From NCBI RefSeq assembly GCF_900460215.1, contig NZ_UHIA01000004.1, forward strand, positions 442,001 through 506,000: a stretch of 64,000 bases of DNA, read 5' to 3'. Below are positions 50,227-57,064 of the stretch, piece after piece. Made by a program: the position numbers and the translations under genes. Position 1 is the stretch's first letter, and the number at the start of each line of letters is the position of its first letter. The DNA comes from Suttonella indologenes (GTDB lineage: Bacteria; Pseudomonadota; Gammaproteobacteria; Cardiobacteriales; Cardiobacteriaceae). The notes beneath the pieces are model-generated. The model was not told the origin of the DNA. It did no database searches and was given only the letters and a program-made list of their open reading frames with translations.

Positions 50227-50823
50227 ATGAAATTAAATAAATCTGCTACCTTGATTTTCGGTGCGGCGCTGATTATCGCGGGTTGTTCCAAACCTTATGG
50301 CGTGGATGCTTATGGCAATGCGCCTCCTAATGAAATTTACGGTGCAGGGGGAACGGTATATGGTGCGGACGGCTACACCGTGCCGGGCAAAAGTACGATT
50401 TACGGTAATGTCCAAACTAATCAAAGAGCGTCTTACGGCGATTTCTATGAGGATCCGACTTACGGCGTGAATGTGGTTGGTGGGCCTCAGGCAGGTGCGA
50501 AAGACCGCGTGATTTATTTCTCTTATGACAGTTCGCAATTGGATTCGCGTTCTGTGGCGGTGGTCCAAGAACATGCCCGTTATCTGCGCGAAAATCCGCA
50601 AACGCGCGTGGTACTGGAAGGGCATACCGACGAACGCGGCAGCCGCGAATACAATTTGGGCTTAGGCGAACGTCGTGCCTATTCCGTGCGCAATGTCTTT
50701 ATCGAGCAAGGTGTGAATCCTGCCCAGTTGCGCGTATTAAGCTATGGCGAAGAGCGTCCGGTGGATTTCTGCTCTAATGAAAGCTGCTATGCGAAAAACC
50801 GCCGTGCGGTGATTGTGTATTAA
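50227..50823 (+). CDS. pal: Peptidoglycan-associated lipoprotein Pal
   Basis: Pal (198 aa) is an outer-membrane lipoprotein with lipobox LIIAGCSK (Cys at about 20). A Gly/Tyr-rich linker of about 70 residues (GAGGTVYGADGYTVPG) follows, then the OmpA-like peptidoglycan domain: IYFSYDSSQLD, LEGHTDERGSREYNLGLGERRA and LSYGEERPVD. The linker is longer than in E. coli Pal. FCSNESCYAKNRRAVIVY at the end carries two Cys in place of the usual region, giving a possible disulphide. Confidence 0.96.
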   Translation: MKLNKSATLIFGAALIIAGCSKPYGVDAYGNAPPNEIYGAGGTVYGADGYTVPGKSTIYGNVQTNQRASYGDFYEDPTYGVNVVGGPQAGAKDRVIYFSYDSSQLDSRSVAVVQEHARYLRENPQTRVVLEGHTDERGSREYNLGLGERRAYSVRNVFIEQGVNPAQLRVLSYGEERPVDFCSNESCYAKNRRAVIVY

Positions 50824-50832
50824 GATTAAGCG

Positions 50833-51417
50833 ATGAAGAAGATTTCCATTTTTGCGGCAAGCATGCTGTTAGGCGCTTGTTCCTCCGGTTTGCAAGAAAA
50901 ACTAGACCAAAGCACGGCGACAATCCAACAATTACAAAATCAAGTCGTGGATTTACGCGCGGAAAATGCAGGTTTGCAACAGCAATTGTCCGAAGCTAAA
51001 CAAGCCAGAATTCCCACCGGTGTGATTGCGGTAGATGCCAGCGGCACAGGCAGTCTGTATCAGCGGGTTTCTGCCGGAACGGTAGTGAGCGAAGCGCATG
51101 GCGTCAGCTATGACAATGCCTTGCAATTATACCGCGCAGGAGATATCGATGGCGCAATTCGCAGTTTTGAAGCTTTTTTAGCCGGCGGGGCGCAAGGAGA
51201 ACAAGCTGCATTGGCGCAATATTGGATTGGCGATGCCAATTACAGCAAACAAGATTATCCACAAGCCGTGCGTTATTTAGGTACTTTTTTACGCAATATG
51301 CCGCATAGTGAGAAATCTGTGCCGGCTTTGGAAAAATTGATTCGCGCATTACGTGCCGTCGGACGCAATGAAGATGCCGATGTCTTGCAAAGCCAAGGTG
51401 TCAGTGCGATTCAATAA
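50833..51417 (+). CDS. cpoB: CpoB (YbgF), division coordinator, lipoprotein form
   Basis: A 194-residue protein with lipobox MLLGACSS, a coiled-coil segment (QEKLDQSTATIQQLQNQVV, AENAGLQQQLSEAKQ) and TPR repeats (SYDNALQLYRAGDIDGAIRSFEAFL, AQYWIGDANYSKQDYPQAVRYL). E. coli CpoB is a soluble periplasmic protein of about 260 residues; this one is shorter and predicted to be lipidated. It ties the Tol system to PBP1B function. Nine bases after pal. Confidence 0.93.
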   Translation: MKKISIFAASMLLGACSSGLQEKLDQSTATIQQLQNQVVDLRAENAGLQQQLSEAKQARIPTGVIAVDASGTGSLYQRVSAGTVVSEAHGVSYDNALQLYRAGDIDGAIRSFEAFLAGGAQGEQAALAQYWIGDANYSKQDYPQAVRYLGTFLRNMPHSEKSVPALEKLIRALRAVGRNEDADVLQSQGVSAIQ

Positions 51418-51426
51418 ATGTTTACC

Positions 51427-51460
51427 GCTCTTGTCGCGCTTACACGGCAAGAGCCTTTCT
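51427..51460 (+). terminator. Terminator of the tol-pal operon
   Basis: GCTCTTG and CAAGAGC flank a 14-base loop, followed by CTTTCT. The stem is seven pairs, the T-tract interrupted. It lies ten bases after the cpoB stop. Confidence 0.6.
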
Positions 51461-51497
51461 ACGCCGCATTTGCGGCAAATAACATAAGGAAACCTCA

Positions 51498-51983
51498 ATG
51501 AGCCAAATCACCCATAACAGTGCAGTCAGCATTCATTATCGATTGACCGATGAACAAGGCAATCAGTTGGACGCTTCTACGCAAGAACCATTAGTGTATC
51601 TGCATGGTCATCACAACATTATTCCCGGTTTGGAAAAGGCTTTGGAAGGCAAGACGGTCGGCGATGAATTGACAATAACCGTTGCGCCGGCAGAGGCTTA
51701 CGGGGAGTATTACCAAGAAGCCGTGCAGGATATTCCGCGCGAGTATTTCCAAGGGGTCGATACGATTGAAGTGGGCATGCAGTTCCAATCGCAGACGGAA
51801 AACGGTCAGCCGATGTTGGTGCAGGTCATTGCCGTTGACGATAAGACGGTCAGAGTGGATGCCAACCATCCTTTGGCAGGTAAAAGCTTAACTTTTGAGG
51901 TGAAAATAGTGGATATTCGCGCCGCGACAGAAGAAGAGATTGCGCACGGACATATTCACGGCGTCGGCGGACATCATCACTAA
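51498..51983 (+). CDS. slyD: FKBP-type peptidyl-prolyl isomerase SlyD
   Basis: A 161-residue SlyD. SIHYRLTDEQGNQLDAS, LVYLHGHHNIIPGLEKALEGKTVGDE and AEAYGEYYQEAVQDIPREYF show the FKBP domain with its inserted flap (IF) domain, which carries chaperone activity. The C-terminus ATEEEIAHGHIHGVGGHHH is a short His-rich metal-binding tail; E. coli SlyD has a much longer one. Cytosolic chaperone and nickel-handling roles are known for the family. Confidence 0.95.
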   Translation: MSQITHNSAVSIHYRLTDEQGNQLDASTQEPLVYLHGHHNIIPGLEKALEGKTVGDELTITVAPAEAYGEYYQEAVQDIPREYFQGVDTIEVGMQFQSQTENGQPMLVQVIAVDDKTVRVDANHPLAGKSLTFEVKIVDIRAATEEEIAHGHIHGVGGHHH

Positions 51984-52021
51984 TCCGCTTTTTTTAATAA
52001 GGCGATAAAAAAGGCCGCTTA

Positions 52022-52126
52022 TATAGCTTCTTCAGATTAAATTGAGGCAATAAAAATTTTCAACATATTGAAAAATATTTCAATATGTTGTTTTAAGGCA
52101 TATCATTTTAATCTGAAGAGACTATA
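52022..52126. repeat. 105-bp palindromic element, family A copy 3 (inverted orientation)
   Basis: Reverse-complement match of the copies at 37020 and 40374, again exactly 105 bases, here between the convergent slyD and yceI genes. In this position its stem could act as a shared terminator for both genes. Confidence 0.9.
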
Positions 52127-52158
52127 GCAGCCTTTTTTTTGCGAGAGTGATAAATCTT

Positions 52159-52719
52159 TTATTGCTTCAGAGCTTCGATTTGAATCACGATATCGACTTC
52201 TTTGGCAAAGCCTTTGTCAATCAGATAATCCACGCCCCATTGGCTGCGGTCGATAGTAGCGGTGAAATCGCCGCCGCAAACTTGGGTTTTTGCCATCGGG
52301 CTGTCGTAGCAATTGAATTTTTCCGCTTTCAGCGTTACCGGCGCGGTTTTGCCTTTCATGGTCAATTGTCCTTCCACGCTTTCTAATTTGTCGTCTTTTA
52401 CGTTGAATTTCTCAGATACGAAGCGGATTTCAGGGAATTGCTCCACATCGAAAATATCCGCGCTTTTTAAATGCTCGTCAAAATGTTGATTGCCGCTGCT
52501 GATGTTGTTCACCGGTAGAGTAACATCGATTTTGCCGGTTTTGCTTTCCGAATCAAATTCCATGCTGCCTTCTAAATTATGAATGGCGGCACGGTTGGTG
52601 CTGGTGCCGAAATGGTCGATACCGAATCCTGCATTGGCATGTGCAGGGTCAAGTTTGTATTCGGCGGCATTTGCCAAGGCGGCAGCAAATACGAGACTGC
52701 TTAAGAGCGCTTTTTTCAT
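52159..52719 (-). CDS. yceI: YceI-family periplasmic protein
   Basis: A 186-residue secreted lipocalin-like protein. Signal MKKALLSSLVFAAALANAAE, then YKLDPAHANAGFGIDHFGTS, DVTLPVNNISSGNQHFDEHLKSADIFDVEQFP and GQLTMKGKTAPVTL, all YceI hallmarks. It binds isoprenoid-type lipids in related proteins. ATG 52719 with GGAG upstream is chosen over an ATG four codons before it. Two Cys (NCYDS, QVCGG) may bridge. A Fur-like word lies in its upstream region. Confidence 0.93.
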   Translation of the reverse strand: MKKALLSSLVFAAALANAAEYKLDPAHANAGFGIDHFGTSTNRAAIHNLEGSMEFDSESKTGKIDVTLPVNNISSGNQHFDEHLKSADIFDVEQFPEIRFVSEKFNVKDDKLESVEGQLTMKGKTAPVTLKAEKFNCYDSPMAKTQVCGGDFTATIDRSQWGVDYLIDKGFAKEVDIVIQIEALKQ

Positions 52720-52790
52720 GGGTTTCTCCAATGGTTTTAAAAAGAGGGCTTATGATAATTATTTTTGACTTGAATATAATGGCGATTTTT

Positions 52791-54206
52791 TCATGATGCG
52801 GGAATGCTCGGTATTGCAGGATGGGCTTCGCTGCTGCTGCTAAAAGGCGTGCTTTTCGGCAGGTTTTCTTCTGTGGACGTCGCAGATGCGGTGTTTTGTA
52901 AAATACTCATGGTGGTTAAGATATTTAGGGCTTCATATAGTGCAAAATCTTGTTCGGCAAGATTGGCGGCAGCATTATGGTTCGAAGCGCTGCCCTCTAT
53001 TTTTGCAGCGCTATGCTGATTGGGTAAATGGTTGGGCAGATTGCGCTCGCTGTCATTGTTGCTTTGGCGTTGTTGATTAACTTTGAGCGGCGATAAGATG
53101 ACTTGCGGACTGATGCCGGCGGCTTGGATACTGGTGCCTGAAGGGGTGTAATATCGGGCGGTAGTGAGTTTGACGGCGCCGCCGTGATAGAGCGGAGCAA
53201 CGCTTTGCACGGTGCCTTTGCCGAAAGTTTGCTGTCCGATAATCAGGGCGCGTTGGTTGTCTTGCAATGCGCCGGCGAGAATCTCTGCGGCAGAAGCGGT
53301 GCCGCCGTTGACGATGACGACTATCGGTAGATGATTTAAGGCATCGCCTTCATTGGCGATAAATTCTTCTTGATCAATATCTCTGCCGCGAATGCTGACG
53401 ATGATGCCTTGGGAGAGAAACAAATCGGCGCTGTCGATGGCGCTTTGGAAGATGCCGCCCGGATTATCGCGCAAATCCAGCACCATGCCTTTGACTTGGT
53501 ATTTCACATGCAGAGCTTGGATTTCTTTGGCTAGGGCTTCGGCGGTATCTTCTTGAAATTGGGTGATGCGCACATAGGCGTAATCGAGATTGAGCATGCG
53601 CGAGGAAACGCTGTTGGCATGGACGAGTTCGCGCACAAGGCTTAATTGCTGCACGGTGTCGCCGCGCACAATAGTTAGATTGACCGTCGAGCCGATTTCG
53701 CCGCTTAAGAGATTGTCGATTTCATAGAGGCTTAATTCGGCGACGATTTTTCCGTCCACTTGGCTGATGATATCGCCTGTAGTAATACCGGCTTTGGCGG
53801 CGGGCGATCCGTCAATGGCGGAAATCACGCTGGCCGAACCGGCTTTGATGTCCAATACCATGCCCAGTCCTGCATATTGTCCTTCGCTGCTTTGGGTAAA
53901 ACTTTGGTATTCGCTTTCGTTCATATAAGCGGAATGCGGGTCAAGGCGCGTGAGCATACCGCGGATGGCGCCTTCGATAAGGCTTCGGTTATCCACTTGA
54001 TCGACATAGCTGTTTTTAATCGTGTCAAAAACATCGACAAAGGTTTTCAAGACATCGAAAGGAATATCGTCAGGCTTATTGCCGCTGTTTTCTTGACTGA
54101 GCGAGGTCAGCTCCAAAGGATTGACTGCCGCTGTCGAAGGGGCAGGGGCGTTTTGGGCAAAAGCCGCGATATGGCAGCAGGCAAGAAGAGGAAGAAAAAC
54201 ACGCAT
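52791..54206 (-). CDS. S41-family carboxyl-terminal processing protease (CtpA-like)
   Basis: A 471-residue periplasmic protease with signal peptide (LLACCHIAAFAQ). The N-terminal helical part (FVDVFDTIKNSYVDQVDNRSLIEGAIRGML) leads to a PDZ domain (GLGMVLDIKAGSASVISAIDGSPA) and the S41 core: LDLRDNPGGIFQSAI, the Ser nucleophile in VIVNGGTASAAEILAGALQD, and the Lys in GQQTFGKGTVQ. The last 100 residues are Ser/Asn-rich, low complexity and longer than in typical CtpA. Likely trims peptidoglycan hydrolases or tail-processed proteins. It stands alone, divergent from the TRAP binding protein. Confidence 0.93.
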   Translation of the reverse strand: MRVFLPLLACCHIAAFAQNAPAPSTAAVNPLELTSLSQENSGNKPDDIPFDVLKTFVDVFDTIKNSYVDQVDNRSLIEGAIRGMLTRLDPHSAYMNESEYQSFTQSSEGQYAGLGMVLDIKAGSASVISAIDGSPAAKAGITTGDIISQVDGKIVAELSLYEIDNLLSGEIGSTVNLTIVRGDTVQQLSLVRELVHANSVSSRMLNLDYAYVRITQFQEDTAEALAKEIQALHVKYQVKGMVLDLRDNPGGIFQSAIDSADLFLSQGIIVSIRGRDIDQEEFIANEGDALNHLPIVVIVNGGTASAAEILAGALQDNQRALIIGQQTFGKGTVQSVAPLYHGGAVKLTTARYYTPSGTSIQAAGISPQVILSPLKVNQQRQSNNDSERNLPNHLPNQHSAAKIEGSASNHNAAANLAEQDFALYEALNILTTMSILQNTASATSTEENLPKSTPFSSSSEAHPAIPSIPAS

Positions 54207-54315
54207 GGCAGAATCCGCTAAAAATTTGTGCTAGATTATCGCATCTTGTGTGAAAAAATACATGACACTCCGTAAAGACTGTGGCAGTATCCGCATTTTT
54301 CACTAGGAGGATAAT

Positions 54316-55386
54316 ATGAAACGCAGACAATTACTCACCGCAACTAGTGCCGCTGCTTTAGCATTGGGCGCCGGCGCAGCACAGGCAAAAGAGAAAGAGC
54401 AGAAGTTCAACTGGAAATTGGTTATGGCTTGGCCGAAGAATTTCCCCGGCTTGGCAACATCGATGGATTGGTTCGTGCAAGAGGCGAAAAAACTCTCTAA
54501 CGGCCGTTTGAATATCACGCTATACGGGGCGGGAGAATTGGTGCCGGCTTTCGAGGTCTTTAATGCGGTCAGCGAAGGCACGGCGGAAATGGGACATAGC
54601 ACGCCGTATTATTGGAAAGGCAAGATTCCGGAAGCGGAAATGTTTTCATCAGTGCCTTTCGGCATGCTGGCGGATGAAACCACCGCTTGGTTCTTGGAAG
54701 GCGAGGGACGCAAATTACTGACGGAATTGTATAAGCCTTTCGGGGTCGTGCCTTTTATCGGCGGCAATACCACCATGCAGATGGGCGGCTGGTTTAATAA
54801 GGAAATCAACAGCCCTGAAGATTTGAAAGGCTTAAAAATCCGTATGCCGGGCATCGGCGGCGAAGTGTATAAAATGGCGGGCGCTTCGCCGACATCTTTG
54901 CCGGGTTCGGAAATTTTCACTTCCATGCAAAGCGGCGTCATCGATGCGACCGACTGGGTCAGCCCTTGGAATGATTTGGCATTCGGTCTGCACAAAGCGG
55001 CAAAATTTTATTACAACGGCTGGCAGGAGCCTTGCGGCCTGATAGAAATTTTGCTCAATGAAAAAGCCTTAGCCAGCCTGCCTGAAGATTTGAAAGCGAT
55101 TATTGAAAACCTGACACAGGCCTTAAACCAAAGAATGATGAACGCCTTTATGCACAATAACGGTCAATCGCTTAAGGTTTTGCAGGAGCAGCATAAGATC
55201 GAAATCCGCAATTTCCCTGCCGACGTCTTGAAAGTTTTCAAAGAAAATACCGCCAAATACTTAGAAACCTTTGCCGGTAAAAGTGCGATAGCAAAACGTA
55301 TCGTGGACTCTTATCAAAGCTACCAAGCCAGTCAAGTTGAATACGCTAAAAACCGCATCCAATTCGAACAATCGCGTATCGCTTAG
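54316..55386 (+). CDS. TRAP transporter substrate-binding protein (DctP family)
   Basis: A 356-residue periplasmic binding protein. Signal MKRRQLLTATSAAALALGAGAAQA has an RR pair and resembles a Tat signal. Core motifs: FNWKLVMAWPKNFPG, LYGAGELVPAFEVFNAVSEGTAEMGHS, FIGGNTTMQMGGWFNKEI, LKIRMPGIGGEVYKMAGASP and DATDWVSPWNDLAFGLHKAAKFYY. This is the DctP group linked with mannitol/chloroaromatic-like or 2-oxo acid dimeric binding proteins. No dctQ/dctM membrane subunits lie nearby, so it must work with subunits encoded elsewhere or be an orphan. A broken second copy follows nine bases after its stop. Confidence 0.9.
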   Translation: MKRRQLLTATSAAALALGAGAAQAKEKEQKFNWKLVMAWPKNFPGLATSMDWFVQEAKKLSNGRLNITLYGAGELVPAFEVFNAVSEGTAEMGHSTPYYWKGKIPEAEMFSSVPFGMLADETTAWFLEGEGRKLLTELYKPFGVVPFIGGNTTMQMGGWFNKEINSPEDLKGLKIRMPGIGGEVYKMAGASPTSLPGSEIFTSMQSGVIDATDWVSPWNDLAFGLHKAAKFYYNGWQEPCGLIEILLNEKALASLPEDLKAIIENLTQALNQRMMNAFMHNNGQSLKVLQEQHKIEIRNFPADVLKVFKENTAKYLETFAGKSAIAKRIVDSYQSYQASQVEYAKNRIQFEQSRIA

Positions 55387-55394
55387 GAGGCAGT

Positions 55395-55598
55395 ATGAAA
55401 AGACGGCATCTGCTTAAAACGGACGGTGCGGCTGTCGTCTTGGGCGCGGCAGGCGCTGCCAAGGCGCAAGATAAAGCCATTCATTGGAAATTGGTCATGA
55501 CATAGCCGAAAAACTATCCGGGACTGGCTGCCGCCATACAATGGTTTGCCGACGAAGTGCGGCGCGGCAGGCGGAAGCTGCATTTTTCCGCGGTATAA
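55395..55598 (+). pseudogene. 5' part of a second TRAP binding-protein gene, with in-frame stop
   Basis: ATG at 55395, preceded by GGAGGCAGT, opens MKRRHLLKTDGAAVVLGAAG and then AIHWKLVMT. A TAG (55503-55505) stands where the intact neighbour has the Trp of MAWPKN. The frame then continues PKNYPGLAAAIQWFADEVRR before losing similarity at 55598. It parallels the first about 60 residues of the gene at 54316. The matching 3' end is found at 56104-56217. Confidence 0.85.
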
Positions 55599-55607
55599 AT
55601 TTAGCGC

Positions 55608-55638
55608 TTGACTTGTATTTTTTTTTTTTTGTCATAAT
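55608..55638 (+). promoter_or_regulatory. Candidate phase-variable promoter with T13 spacer
   Basis: TTGACT (55608-55613) and CATAAT (55633-55638) are 19 bases apart; 13 of those bases are consecutive T's (55618-55630). Slippage losing two T's would restore the ideal 17-base spacing. It would drive the 87-residue membrane protein. Homopolymer spacers of this sort control phase variation in Neisseria and Haemophilus. Confidence 0.5.
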
Positions 55639-55690
55639 GATAGCTCCATTTTTATGGGTTTTTTAATGTCATTACTAAGGAGCTTTGCTT

Positions 55691-55954
55691 ATGACGGATG
55701 TGAATGTTCAATCGAAGGGCGGTACCGTGGCGGGGATTATCGCCTGTGTGCTGGCAGTGTTGGGAATCCTGTTTCTCGGCATCCTCTTTGTGCCGTTGGC
55801 CGCGATTGTGGCGCTGATCGGCACGATTTTTGCAGTCAAAAGCCGCAATATGGGCGGTATCGGTATTAATGTTCTGGCCTGGGTGCTGACCCTTGTCGGC
55901 CTGATGACCTCGCCGGTGTTGCTGATGGCCATCGGCATCGGCGCATCGGCCTAG
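55691..55954 (+). CDS. Small two-to-three-helix membrane protein (87 aa)
   Basis: An 87-residue protein starting MTDVNVQSKGGTVAGI, with AAGGAG eight bases before ATG. Three hydrophobic helices are seen (about 12-32, 33-47, 58-84) separated by a short basic turn (AVKSRNMGGIG). It resembles small DUF4190-like envelope proteins in general pattern; no specific family is certain. Codon use (GGCCTG, GTGCTGGCC) is richer in GC than neighbouring genes, and it lies in DNA that splits the second TRAP gene, so it looks imported. Confidence 0.6.
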   Translation: MTDVNVQSKGGTVAGIIACVLAVLGILFLGILFVPLAAIVALIGTIFAVKSRNMGGIGINVLAWVLTLVGLMTSPVLLMAIGIGASA

Positions 55955-56103
55955 GGGCTGTTAACCATTCGGAGCCAGTTGCCTTGTCGTTCAAAATGGC
56001 GGTATGCCGTCATTTTGGACACAAACTGAAGGGGCGGTTCCAGTTTTTGACAGTGTAATTTTTCATAAAAACATAACGTTAAATAGGTGATTGAGTAAAT
56101 GCC
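55955..56103. other. Remnant of mobile-element-like DNA
   Basis: A 149-base stretch holding ATGGCGGTATGCCGTCAT (GGCGGTATGCCG is semi-palindromic) and GTCCAAAATG-type words, with no gene. The minus strand spells AYRHFERQGNWLRMV, a peptide I have seen as short hypothetical frames beside insertion sequences. It ends where similarity to the TRAP gene resumes, so it marks the right edge of the inserted segment. Confidence 0.4.
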
Positions 56104-56217
56104 GCGCGCGACAGTTTGAGCAAGAAAATCTATGATTCCTATCATAAATTCTTGTCGGAACGGCGCCTGTGGTCGGAAAACGAACGGCGCTATCTTGTAG
56201 CTCGTAATACGTTATGA
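56104..56217 (+). pseudogene. 3' part of the second TRAP binding-protein gene
   Basis: The plus strand encodes SLSKKIYDSYHKFLSERR then WSENERRYLVARNTL and TGA (56215-56217). The pattern (A/S)KK(I/V)xDSYxxF...W...ERxYLxAR is the standard C-terminus of DctP-type binding proteins, and aligns with AKRIVDSYQSY in the intact neighbour. About 290 internal codons are missing, replaced by the segment 55599-56103. Confidence 0.7.
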
Positions 56218-56270
56218 TTAAATTTGATAAATAAATTAGTCAAGTAGATTATTTGACTATGTTGATAATA

Positions 56271-56300
56271 AAGGCTTCGCAGAGCGAAGCCTTTTTATTT
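56271..56300. terminator. Bidirectional terminator between the TRAP remnant and uxaC remnant
   Basis: AGGCTTCGC, loop AGA, GCGAAGCCT, then TTTTATTTTTT on the plus strand and TTTATTATC on the minus strand. A nine-pair GC-rich stem serves both convergent sides. Confidence 0.85.
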
Positions 56301-56305
56301 TTTCT

Positions 56306-56806
56306 CTAGTTTTCAAAATATTGCTTAGCATTATAAAAGCAAATATTGCGGATGATTTCGCCGAGCAGTTTTTCATCGGCGGGGAGTTCGCCTTGTGTCA
56401 CCCAGTTGCCGAACATATTGCATAGAATGCGGCGGAAATATTCATGTCTTGTGAAGGAGAGGAAGCTGCGGCTGTCAGTCAGCATGCCGACAAAGACGGA
56501 TAAAATCCCCATTTGCGCATGGGTCATCAGTTGTTCTTCCATGCTGGCTTTTTGGTCGTTAAACCACCAGCCGGAGCCGAATTGCACTTTACCGCGAATG
56601 CCTTCTTCTTGGAAGTTGCCGCACATGGTGGCAAGCAGGGCGTTGTCGCGCGGATTAATGGTGTAAAGAATAGTTTTGGGCAGTTGGTCGCTGCTGTCCA
56701 TCGCATTGAGCAGGGCGGCGAGGTTGTCGGCAATCGGGCGGTCGCCGATGGAGTCATAGCCGCTGTCCACGCCGAGTTTGGCAAACATTCTGCCGCTGTT
56801 GTTGCG
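56306..56806 (-). pseudogene. uxaC: C-terminal third of glucuronate isomerase (uxaC), 5' truncated
   Basis: About 167 codons match the C-terminus of UxaC (normal length about 470): RNNSGRMFAKLGVDSGYDSIGD, LPKTILYTINPRDN, GKVQFGSGWWFNDQK, GMLTDSRSFLSFTRHEYFRRILC and ICFYNAKQYF. UxaC interconverts glucuronate/fructuronate. Similarity begins at RNN near 56806 with unrelated DNA before it, so the first two thirds are gone and the enzyme cannot be made. No partner hexuronate genes are near. Confidence 0.88.
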
Positions 56807-57014
56807 CTCCGCCGATGCCGCACCTATGCCTTATCTGCATGGGTTGCTGTGTTTCGGGCGGGACGGACGCCATAATCTCGAGGCGCTGCTCGAATGGGCG
56901 GATGCCGACGGCGAAGCTGCGCATGTGATTGCCCAGTATCTCTGTACCGCTCGGCATGCGGATTACGGCTTATGCGATTATCACGAATGCTGGATTGCGC
57001 TGAAAGCGGAATAA
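56807..57014 (+). pseudogene. Fragment of an unrecognised plus-strand gene
   Basis: A plus-strand frame ending at TAA 57014 reads APMPYLHGLLCFGRDGRHN, ADADGEAAHVIAQYLC and DYGLCDYHECWIALKAE. Composition looks protein-like (Cys/His/Trp in an ordered C-terminus), and it abuts the uxaC breakpoint. It could be the end of a foreign gene joined there by deletion, or chance. No family recognised. Confidence 0.3.
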
Positions 57015-57064
57015 CTCATCGAAAATGAGCGAGATTGCCGCCGCTATTGACGGCTTATTGTGAT

